This document shows, one piece after another, positions 51,266-60,340 of a DNA stretch of 64,000 nt (positions are counted from its first letter, which is position 1; each line of letters opens with the position of its first letter). The notes under the pieces are model-generated. The model ran no database searches and was not told the origin of the DNA. It worked only from the letters and a program-made list of their open reading frames with translations. The stretch is from NCBI RefSeq assembly GCF_001553685.1, contig NZ_CP014264.1:1248001-1312000 (forward strand), given 5' to 3'. This stretch comes from Streptococcus sp. oral taxon 431 (GTDB taxonomy: Bacteria; Bacillota; Bacilli; Lactobacillales; Streptococcaceae). A program made the position numbers and the translations under genes.

Positions 51266-52679
51266 GGCTCTATAATATTTGTAGTGGGTAAATCCCCTAT
51301 AGATATTATGGAGCCTATTTTGTGTAGAAAAAAAGTCCCATAAGATCTATAATAAAAAGCGACTAAACAACTCATTAGAAAGAATCATATGGAACAATTA
51401 CATTTTATCACAAAACTGCTTGATATCAAAGACACAAATATCAAGATTCTAGATATCATCAATATGGATACACACAAGGAAATTGTCGCTAAACTGGACT
51501 ATGACGCCCCGTCTTGCCCTGAGTGCGGATGTCAAATGAAGAAATATGATTTTCAAAAACCGTCGAAAATTCCTTACCTCGAAACGACTGGTATGCCTAC
51601 TAGAATCCTCCTTAGAAAACGCCGTTTCAAGTGCTATCATTGCTCGAAAATGATAGTCGCTGAAACCTCTATCGTTAAGAAGAATCATCAAATTCCTCGT
51701 ATTATCAACCAAAAGATTGCTCAAAAGTTGATTGAAAAGACTTCTATGACTGATATTGCACATCAGCTATCCATTTCAACTTCAACTGTCATTCGTAAAC
51801 TCAATAACTTTCACTTTAAGCATGATTTTTCTCGTCTTCCAGAGATTATGTCTTGGGACGAGTATTCTTTTACCAAGGGAAAGATGAGTTTTATCGCACA
51901 AGATTTTGATCAGCTCAATATCATTACTGTTCTTGAGGGAAGAACACAAGCTATCATCCGCAATCACTTTCTTCGCTACGATAGAGCGATCCGATGTCGA
52001 GTGAAAATCATTACTATGGATATGTTTAGTCCGTACTATAACTTGGCTAAACAGCTTTTTCCATGTGCTAAAATCGTTCTAGATCGTTTTCACATTGTTC
52101 AACATCTTAGCCGAGCTATAAGTCGGGTTCGTGTCCAAATCATGAATCAATTTGAGCGAAAATCTCATGAATACAAGGCTATCAAGCGCTATTGGAAACT
52201 CATCCAACAAGATAGCCGTAAACTGAGTGATAAACGTTTTTATCGCCCTACTTTTCGCATGCACTTAACTAATAAAGAGATTCTAGACAAGCTTTTGAGC
52301 TATTCCGAAGAGTTGAAACACCACTATAATCTCTATCAGCTCTTGCTTTTTCACTTTCAGAATAAAGAGCTCGAGAAATTTTTCGGACTTATTGAAGACA
52401 ATCTAAAAAAGGTTCATCCTCTTTTTCAGACTGTCTTTAAGACATTTCTCAAGGACAAAGAGAAAATTGTCAACGCCCTTCAATTGCCCTATTCCAACGC
52501 TAAATTGGAAGCGACTAATAATCTCATTAAACTCATCAAACGAAATGCTTTTGGTTTTAGGAACTTTAACAACTTTAAGAAACGAATTTTCATCGCTCTG
52601 AATATAAAAATGGAGAGGACAACGATTGTCCTCTCCAGATGTTAGCTTTTATTCAACCCACTACAGTTGACAAAGAGCC
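51266..52679 (+). mobile_element. ISL3-family insertion sequence (IS1167-like)
   Basis: A 1414-bp element. Its ends are imperfect inverted repeats: GGCTCT....TGTAGTGGGT at the left and the same blocks, inverted, at the right. It carries one full transposase gene. Intact and flanked by a perfect 8-bp duplication, it looks potentially active. It sits against the left edge of intergenic repeat R2. Confidence 0.92.
51389..52645 (+). CDS. ISL3-family transposase
   Basis: A 418-residue transposase. The N-terminal zinc-ribbon motifs are CPECGC and CYHCSK; a helix-turn-helix follows near residues 125-150 (SISTSTVIRKLNNFH). DDE acids are in MSWDEYSF (about 155), ITMDMFSPYYNL (about 210) and the Glu of SNAKLEATNNLIK (about 375). 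It closely resembles the IS1167 transposase as I recall it. No frameshift or stop interrupts it. Confidence 0.94.
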   Translation: MEQLHFITKLLDIKDTNIKILDIINMDTHKEIVAKLDYDAPSCPECGCQMKKYDFQKPSKIPYLETTGMPTRILLRKRRFKCYHCSKMIVAETSIVKKNHQIPRIINQKIAQKLIEKTSMTDIAHQLSISTSTVIRKLNNFHFKHDFSRLPEIMSWDEYSFTKGKMSFIAQDFDQLNIITVLEGRTQAIIRNHFLRYDRAIRCRVKIITMDMFSPYYNLAKQLFPCAKIVLDRFHIVQHLSRAISRVRVQIMNQFERKSHEYKAIKRYWKLIQQDSRKLSDKRFYRPTFRMHLTNKEILDKLLSYSEELKHHYNLYQLLLFHFQNKELEKFFGLIEDNLKKVHPLFQTVFKTFLKDKEKIVNALQLPYSNAKLEATNNLIKLIKRNAFGFRNFNNFKKRIFIALNIKMERTTIVLSRC

Positions 52680-52687
52680 TCAAAAAA
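52680..52687. repeat. Right 8-bp target duplication of the IS
   Basis: TCAAAAAA, matching the left copy. The last bases overlap the first bases of repeat R2. Confidence 0.9.
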
Positions 52688-52860
52688 GAGGTTGGGACAA
52701 AAGATCCCGACCTCACTTTTTATTAGCAATCAAACTTTGACGCGGTAGCTGATTGAACTTTTTGTTCGTCTTTTAGACTCCGAAAAGCTCCTAATCATCC
52801 TCGCGGGGCTGGGACTACGAAATCGAGACTTTGTCTATCGATTTCTGTCCCACCGCCTTT
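52685..52860. repeat. Intergenic repeat copy R2 (about 176 bp)
   Basis: Almost identical to R1 at 9736-9915, including both hairpins. Placed after glgA on minus, its second hairpin ends about 8 bp past the glgA stop and the first hairpin, with T runs both sides, could end glg transcripts. The element lies between glgA and serB. Confidence 0.8.
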
Positions 52861-52867
52861 TAACTAT

Positions 52868-54301
52868 TTAGTTTGCTAGGCTATGGTACAAATCAAGATA
52901 TGACTTGCAGGCTGTATCCCAAGAGAAATCACATTCCATAGCTTGAACTTGCATGTTCTTCCAAACATCAGGATGGTTGTGATAAACATCCAAAGCTGTT
53001 TGCAATGCCCAGTTGAGCCAGTATGGAGTTAGGTTATTAAAGCTAAAGCCTGTACCTGTCCCATCAATTGGATTAAAGGCTTGAACAGTATCTCTAAGAC
53101 CACCAACCTCATTTACCAAAGGAAGGGTTCCATATCTCATGGCCATCATTTGTGAAAGTCCACATGGTTCAAAGCGACTTGGCATGAGGAAAATATCACA
53201 TGCTGCATAAATCTCTTGAGCTAATTTCACATCGAAAGTGATATTGGCAGAAAGTTTTTCTGGGAATACTTGACTAAACCAAGAGAAGGCTTGTTCAAAT
53301 CCTGAATCTCCAGTTCCCAAAAGAACGATTTGAATATCCTCTTGAAGCATTCGATGCAAGCTCTCAACTACCACATCAAAACCTTTTTGACGAGTTAAGC
53401 GAGATACAATACCAATCATTGGTACATCGGAACGTACTGGAAGACCAACTTTTTCTTGAAGTTTTGCTTTATTTTGAGCCTTTCCTGACAAATCATTTTT
53501 ATTAAAATGATAGTCAAGTAAAGCATCCGTCTCTGGGTTGTACAAATCTGTATCTATACCATTAACAATACCTGAAACCTTACCAGATTCCATACGAAGA
53601 ATTTGATCAATACCGCAACCAAACTCTGTAGTCATGATTTCATAAGCATAACTCGGTGACACGGTTGATACACGATCTGCATAGAGAATACCTGCCTTCA
53701 TCCAGTTAAGACAATCATTCCAACGAACTGTTCCATCAGCGTAACGTTCGAAACCAACTCTAAACAAGTCCCAAAGCATACTTTCAGAGAATTGACCTTG
53801 AAATTCCAAGTTATGAATGGTCAAAACAGTCTTGATTCCTTGGTAGGCTTGAATCCATCTGTATTTTTCCTTCAACAAGAAAGGAATCATAGCTGTATGG
53901 TAGTCATGAGCGTGGAGGACATCAGGGATAAATCCAATACGCTCCATAGCTTCTAGGGCTGCAAGTTGGAAGAAGGCAAAACGTTCACCATCATCGAAAT
54001 CTCCATACACATGTCCGCGGAAGAAATAATATTGATTGTCAATAAAGTAGAAAGTAACACCGTTTAAAACAGTTTTCTTAATTCCACAAAATTGTCTGCG
54101 CCAACCAACGTATACTTCGAATTGAAGGACATCTTCAATCTGATCACCAAACTTGGCTTCAACCATGTCATAGTAGGGTAAGATAACAGCAACTTCATGC
54201 CCAGCTTTTACTAATGATTTTGGAAGTGCTCCGATAACGTCTCCCAAGCCACCTGTTTTAGAAAAAGGGGCTCCTTCGGCTGCTACAAATAAAATTTTCA
54301 T
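52868..54301 (-). CDS. glgA: Glycogen synthase
   Basis: GlgA adds glucose from ADP-glucose to glycogen. It is a GT5 enzyme of 477 residues. The KTGG motif is in [16 protein letters not shown] (about residues 14-20); [13 protein letters not shown] and [21 protein letters not shown] mark the second domain. The ATG overlaps the glgD stop (ATGA) and its ribosome site lies inside glgD. Confidence 0.96.
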   Translation of the reverse strand: MKILFVAAEGAPFSKTGGLGDVIGALPKSLVKAGHEVAVILPYYDMVEAKFGDQIEDVLQFEVYVGWRRQFCGIKKTVLNGVTFYFIDNQYYFFRGHVYGDFDDGERFAFFQLAALEAMERIGFIPDVLHAHDYHTAMIPFLLKEKYRWIQAYQGIKTVLTIHNLEFQGQFSESMLWDLFRVGFERYADGTVRWNDCLNWMKAGILYADRVSTVSPSYAYEIMTTEFGCGIDQILRMESGKVSGIVNGIDTDLYNPETDALLDYHFNKNDLSGKAQNKAKLQEKVGLPVRSDVPMIGIVSRLTRQKGFDVVVESLHRMLQEDIQIVLLGTGDSGFEQAFSWFSQVFPEKLSANITFDVKLAQEIYAACDIFLMPSRFEPCGLSQMMAMRYGTLPLVNEVGGLRDTVQAFNPIDGTGTGFSFNNLTPYWLNWALQTALDVYHNHPDVWKNMQVQAMECDFSWDTACKSYLDLYHSLAN

Positions 54302-55437
54302 GAAAGGACATCCTCTGTTACTTTTTCGCCTTTTTTGATGACAACAGGGTTTTCTGCTGTACCTCGAATGACAACTCCCTCAGCTATTTCAGCACCCTTA
54401 TCAACGATTGCATACTCGACTTGTGCACCTTTACCAACGATAACGCGAGGGAAAATAAGAGACTCTTTAACCAAGCTATCTTTATTGATTCGAACATTAC
54501 GCGAAATAATAGATTTATCCACTTCACCTTCAATGATACTACCAGAAGCAAATTGAGATGTGTTCACTTTTGAACCTGATGCATAGTAGGTAGGTTCTTC
54601 GTTTTTAACTTTAGTATGAATTTTTTGATTTGGTGAGAACAAAGAGTAGAATTTATGCTGATCAAGCATATCTAGATTCGCTTGATAGTATGTTTCTACT
54701 GAATGAATATTTGCTAGGTAACCTGTATATTCATATGCAAAAGCACCTTCTTTTGCTGCCAAATCACGAAGAACATAGCGTAATTTTTCTGGATATTCTT
54801 TTTGAGCTTCTTCTTCCAAACGCTTAATCAACCATTGAGTGTCTACTACAAAAATATCTGTCGACATGTTGTAGTATTCTTGGTCTGATTTTTTATCAAA
54901 GAGTTTGTGAGAAAGCACATGGTCAGTTTCATCAATATCAAGGATTGCATTTACTTCTGAAATATCTTTCTTAGGTAATTTCTTATAAACTACTGTGATT
55001 GGTGATTTTGTTGTATTATGTAAATGGAAAACTTGATTGAGATCGATATTCACTAAAACATCACAGTTCAAGGAAACGGTTTGGTCTGAACCTGAACGTT
55101 TTAGGTAAGTCAAAAGTTGTTGATAGTACTCTTTACCAACAGTGCTACTTTCTACACGAGTATTGTAGATTCCAAGATAGTAGTGGCTAAGAAGAGTATT
55201 CAAGCCCCATTCACGTCCTGAACGAATGTGGTCAAAAACAGAGCTGATATTATCTTGCTGGAAGATCCCGAAAATACTACGCACACCAGCATTTGCAAGA
55301 CTTGATAGTGGGAAGTCGATCAAACGATATTTCCCTCCAAATGGCAAGCTAGCCACTGGACGGTTGTCTGTCAATGTTGACATATCATGAAAACCAACTG
55401 TGTTTCCTAAAATGGCTGAATATTTATCAATCTTCAT
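54298..55437 (-). CDS. glgD: Glucose-1-phosphate adenylyltransferase regulatory subunit GlgD
   Basis: A 379-residue GlgC-like protein with a degenerate nucleotide-binding start: [35 protein letters not shown] instead of the GGQGTRL loop. GlgD is the non-catalytic partner of GlgC in Firmicutes. It has the left-handed beta-helix C-terminus ([16 protein letters not shown]). It overlaps glgC by 11 bp. Confidence 0.93.
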   Translation of the reverse strand: MKIDKYSAILGNTVGFHDMSTLTDNRPVASLPFGGKYRLIDFPLSSLANAGVRSIFGIFQQDNISSVFDHIRSGREWGLNTLLSHYYLGIYNTRVESSTVGKEYYQQLLTYLKRSGSDQTVSLNCDVLVNIDLNQVFHLHNTTKSPITVVYKKLPKKDISEVNAILDIDETDHVLSHKLFDKKSDQEYYNMSTDIFVVDTQWLIKRLEEEAQKEYPEKLRYVLRDLAAKEGAFAYEYTGYLANIHSVETYYQANLDMLDQHKFYSLFSPNQKIHTKVKNEEPTYYASGSKVNTSQFASGSIIEGEVDKSIISRNVRINKDSLVKESLIFPRVIVGKGAQVEYAIVDKGAEIAEGVVIRGTAENPVVIKKGEKVTEDVLS

Positions 55438-56569
55438 CTGTTGCTACCCCCACTACTTCGTTATATCCGACTACTTGTACTTCTTCTGTTCCGTCAATTT
55501 CTACACCATCAGCAATGACAGCTCCTTCACCAATAATGGCACGTTTAATCTTAGCGCCTTTTCCGATAACTGCTCCACTCATGATGACAGAGTCAACAAC
55601 TTCTGCTCCTTTACGAACTTGAGCTGCTGTTGAGAGGATAGAGTGTTTTACAGTACCATTTACGTAACAGCCGTCCACTACAAGAGAGTCTTCTACTTGA
55701 GCGAATTCTCCAAGGAAGTTTGGTGGAGCAATTAGGTTACGAGAATAAATCTTCCATTGACGGTTACGACTATCGAGAGCATTTTCTGGAGAGATATATT
55801 CCATGTTCGCTTCCCAAAGAGATTCGATAGTACCAACGTCCTTCCAGTATCCATTGAACTCATAAGCATAGACACTTTCACCAGTTTCAAGATAGTTTGG
55901 AATAACGTTCTTACCAAAGTCTGACATATCTACATTGTTCTTTTCCGCAGCAACTAGCATATTACGAAGACGTTTCCAGTCAAAGATATAAATACCCATG
56001 GACGCCTTGGTTGATTTTGGTTGAGCTGGTTTTTCCTCAAATTCTACAATGCGATTGTTTGCATCTGTATTCATGATACCGAAACGGCTAGCTTCTTTAA
56101 GTGGCACATCTAAGACAGCAACTGTCAAGCTGGCATTATTGTCCTTGTGTGATTGGAGCATATCATCGTAATCCATCTTGTAGATGTGGTCACCTGAAAG
56201 GATCAATACATACTCTGGGTTGATGCTGTCAATATAATCAATATTTTGGTATATCGCGTGACTTGTACCTTCAAACCAACGATTTCCTTCACTTGCAGAG
56301 TAAGGTTGAAGAATTGAAACACCTGAATCGATTACATCTAGACCCCAACTAGAACCATTCCCAATATGATTGTTAAGAGCAAGAGGTTGGTACTGTGTAA
56401 TAACTCCGACATTGTGGATACCAGAGTTGGCACAGTTAGAAAGAGCAAAGTCAATGATACGGTAGCGCCCACCAAATTGCACAGCTGGTTTTGCAATGCT
56501 TTGAGTGAGTTTACCGAGACGAGTTCCTTGCCCACCGGCAAGGATTAAAGCTAGCATTTCATTCTTCAT
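55427..56569 (-). CDS. glgC: Glucose-1-phosphate adenylyltransferase
   Basis: GlgC makes ADP-glucose from glucose-1-phosphate and ATP, the committed step of glycogen synthesis. The catalytic loop is intact ([34 protein letters not shown]). It has 380 residues, with a C-terminal beta-helix ([17 protein letters not shown]). It overlaps glgB by 11 bp and glgD by 11 bp. Confidence 0.96.
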   Translation of the reverse strand: MKNEMLALILAGGQGTRLGKLTQSIAKPAVQFGGRYRIIDFALSNCANSGIHNVGVITQYQPLALNNHIGNGSSWGLDVIDSGVSILQPYSASEGNRWFEGTSHAIYQNIDYIDSINPEYVLILSGDHIYKMDYDDMLQSHKDNNASLTVAVLDVPLKEASRFGIMNTDANNRIVEFEEKPAQPKSTKASMGIYIFDWKRLRNMLVAAEKNNVDMSDFGKNVIPNYLETGESVYAYEFNGYWKDVGTIESLWEANMEYISPENALDSRNRQWKIYSRNLIAPPNFLGEFAQVEDSLVVDGCYVNGTVKHSILSTAAQVRKGAEVVDSVIMSGAVIGKGAKIKRAIIGEGAVIADGVEIDGTEEVQVVGYNEVVGVATDED

Positions 56570-58487
56570 TTTCTACTCCTTTTTGAGTCTTATTTGTGAC
56601 AGTTTTAGCAGGTTTCAAGCGACGTTTGATTTTCCAAATACTTGCTCCCATGGCTGGTAGAGTAAAGGTCAAAGTCTGCTCATAATCCTTCCATAATCCT
56701 TCTTGAGTTTGAACTGTTTGGTTATGCTCTTTCCACACACCACCCCATTGTTCTAACTCTGTATTCCAAATTTCTTCATAAATACCTGCAACAGGAAGTC
56801 CAATTGTGAAATCAGGACGTTCAACCGGTGCCATATTGAAGACGCAGACTAGCATCTCCCCTTTCTTACCTTTACGGATAAAGGATAGGACACTTTGGTC
56901 TCTATTATCTGCATCGATGATTTCAATTCCGTCATAGCTTGTATCAATTTCCCAAAGACAACGGTGGTCCTTATAAAGTTGATTCAACTGAGATGTGAAG
57001 TATTTCATCTTGGCATTCATTGGATCTTCTAGGTTTGACCACTCCAATTGCTCTTCGGATTTCCACTCTAAAAATTGACCGAATTCGCTACCCATGAAGA
57101 GTAATTTTTTACCAGGGTGACAAATTTGATAGGTGTAGAGGTTTCTCAAACCAGCGAACTGATTGTAACGATCTCCCCACATCTTATGCATCATACTCTT
57201 CTTACCATGTACAACCTCATCATGTGAAAATGGTAGGAGATAATTTTCATTAAAGACATACATGAAGCTGAAAGTCACAAGATTAAAGTCATACTTACGA
57301 TATATTGGGTCTTCTTCGTAGAAACGTAGGATGTCATTCATCCATCCCATGTTCCACTTGTAGTCAAATCCAAGTCCACCCATTTCCTTCATGCCAGTAA
57401 TCTTAGTTCCTGAAGAAGATTCCTCAGCAATCATCATAACATCCGGATGAGCTAGCTTAATAACATCGTTCAAACGTTGAAGGAAATAATAGCCTTCATA
57501 GTTGAGATTGCCTCCGTCTTTATTTGGTGTCCATGGAGCATTATCATAATCTAGATAGAGAATATTACTTACTGCATCCACACGAATACCATCTAGGTGA
57601 TAGAAATCAATCCAGAACTTAATGCTAGAAATCAAGAAAGATTGGACTTCATTTTTTCCAAGGTCAAAGTTAAGTGCGCCCCAACCGTAATTGTTAGCCT
57701 TATTATGATCCTGGTACTCAAAAGTCGGCGTTCCATCATAGTATGCCAAAGCATCATCATTGATGGTAAAGTGACCTGGCACCCAATCTACAATTACACC
57801 GATATTGTTGAGGTGACACTCCTCAACAAAGTCTTGAAACTCTTCTGGACGACCATAGGCATGCTCTAAAGCGAAGTAACCCATGAGCTGATATCCCCAA
57901 CTCAATCCAAGAGGATGAGACATCAAAGGCATAAACTCGATATGAGTATAGTTCATCTCAACTAGATATGGGATAAGCTCCTCTTTTAGTTGAGCAAAAC
58001 TATATGGTGATCCATCAGGATTTCTCTTCCAAGATCCTGCGTGCGCCTCATAGATGTTAACTGGTCTCTCAAAAAATCCCCAACGTTTTCTGCGAGCTAA
58101 CCAGAGACCGTCCTTCCATTTTTTCTCAGGAATTTCTGTTAAAACAGCTCCTGTACCTGGACGAGCTTCAAAACGAACTGCCAAGGGATCAATCTTCATG
58201 AGTTGATGGCCATTAGCACGAGTAATATGATATTTATAAATATGCCCCTCTTGAGCTAAAGTTGTAAAAACTTCCCAAACTCCAGATTCATTACGAACCA
58301 TGGGGATCTGATTTTCAATCCAGTTAGTAAAATCACCAACTAGATGGACAGCTTGCGCATTTGGAGCCCAGACACGAAAAGTATAGCCATACTCTCCATC
58401 TCTCTCCTCACGATGTGCTCCCAGATAGTGCTGAAGATGGAAATTTTCACCACTGGTAAAAGTTCTTAAAGCTTCTAATGTATCCAT
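56559..58487 (-). CDS. glgB: 1,4-alpha-glucan branching enzyme
   Basis: GlgB introduces alpha-1,6 branches into glycogen. It has 642 residues: an N-terminal CBM48-like domain ([23 protein letters not shown]), a GH13 barrel with [13 protein letters not shown] (nucleophile Asp), IAEESSS (Glu) and [12 protein letters not shown], and a C-terminal beta domain. It is the first gene of the operon, with a GGGGGA ribosome site. Confidence 0.96.
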   Translation of the reverse strand: MDTLEALRTFTSGENFHLQHYLGAHREERDGEYGYTFRVWAPNAQAVHLVGDFTNWIENQIPMVRNESGVWEVFTTLAQEGHIYKYHITRANGHQLMKIDPLAVRFEARPGTGAVLTEIPEKKWKDGLWLARRKRWGFFERPVNIYEAHAGSWKRNPDGSPYSFAQLKEELIPYLVEMNYTHIEFMPLMSHPLGLSWGYQLMGYFALEHAYGRPEEFQDFVEECHLNNIGVIVDWVPGHFTINDDALAYYDGTPTFEYQDHNKANNYGWGALNFDLGKNEVQSFLISSIKFWIDFYHLDGIRVDAVSNILYLDYDNAPWTPNKDGGNLNYEGYYFLQRLNDVIKLAHPDVMMIAEESSSGTKITGMKEMGGLGFDYKWNMGWMNDILRFYEEDPIYRKYDFNLVTFSFMYVFNENYLLPFSHDEVVHGKKSMMHKMWGDRYNQFAGLRNLYTYQICHPGKKLLFMGSEFGQFLEWKSEEQLEWSNLEDPMNAKMKYFTSQLNQLYKDHRCLWEIDTSYDGIEIIDADNRDQSVLSFIRKGKKGEMLVCVFNMAPVERPDFTIGLPVAGIYEEIWNTELEQWGGVWKEHNQTVQTQEGLWKDYEQTLTFTLPAMGASIWKIKRRLKPAKTVTNKTQKGVENEE

Positions 58488-58504
58488 TTAATCCCCCTTT
58501 TAAT

Positions 58505-58518
58505 TGAAAGCGTTTTCT
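58505..58518 (-). promoter_or_regulatory. cre site (CcpA) before glgB
   Basis: TGAAAGCGTTTTCT matches the cre consensus closely, including the central CG. It lies between the promoter and glgB, about 10 bp past the -10, so CcpA would act as a roadblock or initiation block. Confidence 0.75.
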
Positions 58519-58526
58519 TATTTTTT

Positions 58527-58555
58527 ATTATACTACCTTTTAAGAGAAGTTTCAA
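58527..58555 (-). promoter_or_regulatory. glgBCDA promoter
   Basis: TTGAAA (complement 58550-58555), 17-bp spacer, TATAAT (58527-58532). Confidence 0.75.
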
Positions 58556-58819
58556 GTAAATTACTATATTTTTAAAAATTATTTTGAAAATCTGAAAATA
58601 ATTCTCTGATGCGTCTTTGGAAAATCATTTTAATTTTCTGATTTATCTTCGCCTCTTTTCATTTTCTTACATTTTTATATAATAGTAACAAAATATTCGG
58701 ATTTAAGCAATTTTTAGCCTTATATTTTTGAAAAATATATTGAAAATCCGTAAATATTGAGTTTATAACATTCAATTTAGATTGCAACTATTCAGAAACA
58801 AGAGATTTCTCCCTAAAAA

Positions 58820-58999
58820 ATGAGAGTGGGAGAGAAATCGGTAATTCGTTAGATTTCGATTTCGTCGTTCTACCTCCGCACAGTTGAGTAGGGCTGTAAA
58901 AGCTGATGAAATCAGCGTAGTAGAGCCCACTCAACCACTGCGTCTTGCTCGAAAATCCAAAGACAATTAAGAGGCTAGGACTTTTGTCCCAGCCTCATT
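58820..58999. repeat. Intergenic repeat copy R3, diverged
   Basis: It begins GAGAGTGGGAGAGAAATCGG and ends with a hairpin (GGCTAGGAC.TTTT.GTCCCAGCC). The ends resemble those of R1/R2 read in the other direction, but the middle is different: a further stem pairs GCTGATGAAATCAGC and a GAGTAGGGCT/AGCCCACTC pair encloses it. The right-hand hairpin ends 16 bp past the DUF4375-like gene stop and may end its transcript. Confidence 0.65.
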
Positions 59000-59014
59000 T
59001 TTATTTACTATTCT

Positions 59015-60055
59015 TTACGATTTATCTGCACTTCCATGAAAAATGAATTTCTCTGGATATTTTTTGATAAAACTTAGCTCATTCTCATTTCCATCATAAT
59101 CATAGACAAAATTATCTGCTTGCTCCAATTTCTCATAAAAAGCATCACCGTACTCTTCTTCCATCTGTGCTAGCAGCTCCGATCTCTCTTCTCTAACAAA
59201 GGAGATAGTTCCGTCAAAGTAGGCAAGAAGATTTTTGAAATTAGCAGCATGCTCCTTCATTCCAAATAGTTCCAAGCCCTTTAAAGTATCTTCCCAGACA
59301 ATCCCTGTCGAATTATCGAAAAATTGATAGTGACCTCCATTATTTACTTCGATAAAATACCAGATAATTGCCAGAAGGTATCTTTGTTCTAAAGTAAAAA
59401 TTTTTGCAGAATCGAGATAGTCTTCATAGGTGTTATAGATATTAACAGTTTCGTATACTGGTTTAATAATATCCCATGAGTCTTTTGCCTTTTGGACGTC
59501 TTCTATCGTAATATTCTTGTATAATTTCTTATTTTGTACAATTTTCATTTCTTGATTAGTTTCATTAACATCTTCAAAATAGTATTTTTGTAACAAGGGA
59601 TAAGCTGTTGGCCTGTTTTCAAAAACTTGCTTTAGATAACCTACTCTAACCAACTCAATACACCATTCAATAACTGGATTTGTTGGGGAGTCAGCATTTT
59701 TGATAGCATTTTCTAATAAATCTAGAGCCTGATTAGCTTCAGTTTCAAAGTCCTTGTTCGGATCACTAGATAAACGCCAATGGGTAAAACCATTTCGATA
59801 ATACCAAATAGCATCTCTATCTTCTTCAGAGACCATCTCTAAAACTGTTTTTGCCTCTTCGAATTGACTCCAATTATTACAAACTTTGGCTAGTTCACTA
59901 AGTACTTGGCCACTTAAATTTTCTAAGCCAAGCTCTGAGAGGATTTCCTTTATCTTTTCGAATTGGTAGGTATGCTTAATGTCTTTGAGGCATTGAAGTT
60001 TCTCCTCTTCATTTAAAGTGATGAATTTTTCCAGAGTAATTGTATTGATATCCAT
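59015..60055 (-). CDS. DUF4375 (DMP19-like) protein, function unknown
   Basis: A 346-residue cytoplasmic protein. The N-terminal half (about 1-170) is helical and TPR-like, with repeated acidic helices. The C-terminal half (about 190-340) resembles the DMP19/DUF4375 family: EQRYLLAIIWYFIEVNNGGHYQFFDNSTGIVWEDTLKGLELFG, with the conserved NGGxxQFF. Some family members act in polymorphic-toxin immunity, but no toxin gene lies nearby. It starts at ATG 60053-60055 after GGGAGA. It is single-gene between glgB and the pullulanase gene. Confidence 0.7.
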   Translation of the reverse strand: MDINTITLEKFITLNEEEKLQCLKDIKHTYQFEKIKEILSELGLENLSGQVLSELAKVCNNWSQFEEAKTVLEMVSEEDRDAIWYYRNGFTHWRLSSDPNKDFETEANQALDLLENAIKNADSPTNPVIEWCIELVRVGYLKQVFENRPTAYPLLQKYYFEDVNETNQEMKIVQNKKLYKNITIEDVQKAKDSWDIIKPVYETVNIYNTYEDYLDSAKIFTLEQRYLLAIIWYFIEVNNGGHYQFFDNSTGIVWEDTLKGLELFGMKEHAANFKNLLAYFDGTISFVREERSELLAQMEEEYGDAFYEKLEQADNFVYDYDGNENELSFIKKYPEKFIFHGSADKS

Positions 60056-60340
60056 AGCTATCTCCCGCTAAAAATAATGAGCTATAATAATTTTAATTCA
60101 ATTAGTAATGAAACTTCTACTTTTTCTATCTGTCTAGGACTTGAAAATAAACTACTTTTTTGAAAAATTTTAGGTTTACTTTGAACTTCAACGGAGACTT
60201 TCTAGAAGTATAGGCCGGGATCAAAAATCCCGACCTCGCTTTTTAGTAGAAATGAGTCTCTGAAACATTTTTGTTTATTCATTGGACTCTGCAAGATAGT
60301 TTTGTCCTACACTTCACTGACTCTGTCTTCACTCTAAGAC
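60056..60340. other. Gap between DUF4375-like gene and pullulanase, with partial repeat R5
   Basis: This 285-bp gap carries a hairpin (GGCCGGGATC/ATCCCGACC, 60211-60235) of the same family as R1, with a T run on plus. The downstream similarity to the R1 middle is faint. I see no gene. Promoter for the DUF4375-like gene is not clear. Confidence 0.5.

Larger units (their letters stand above)
58488..59014. other. Gap between glgB and DUF4375-like gene
   Basis: This 527-bp gap holds the glg promoter and cre site on the left, an AT-rich stretch (58560-58800) without detectable features, and repeat copy R3 (58820-58999) on the right. No gene is supported. Confidence 0.6.
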
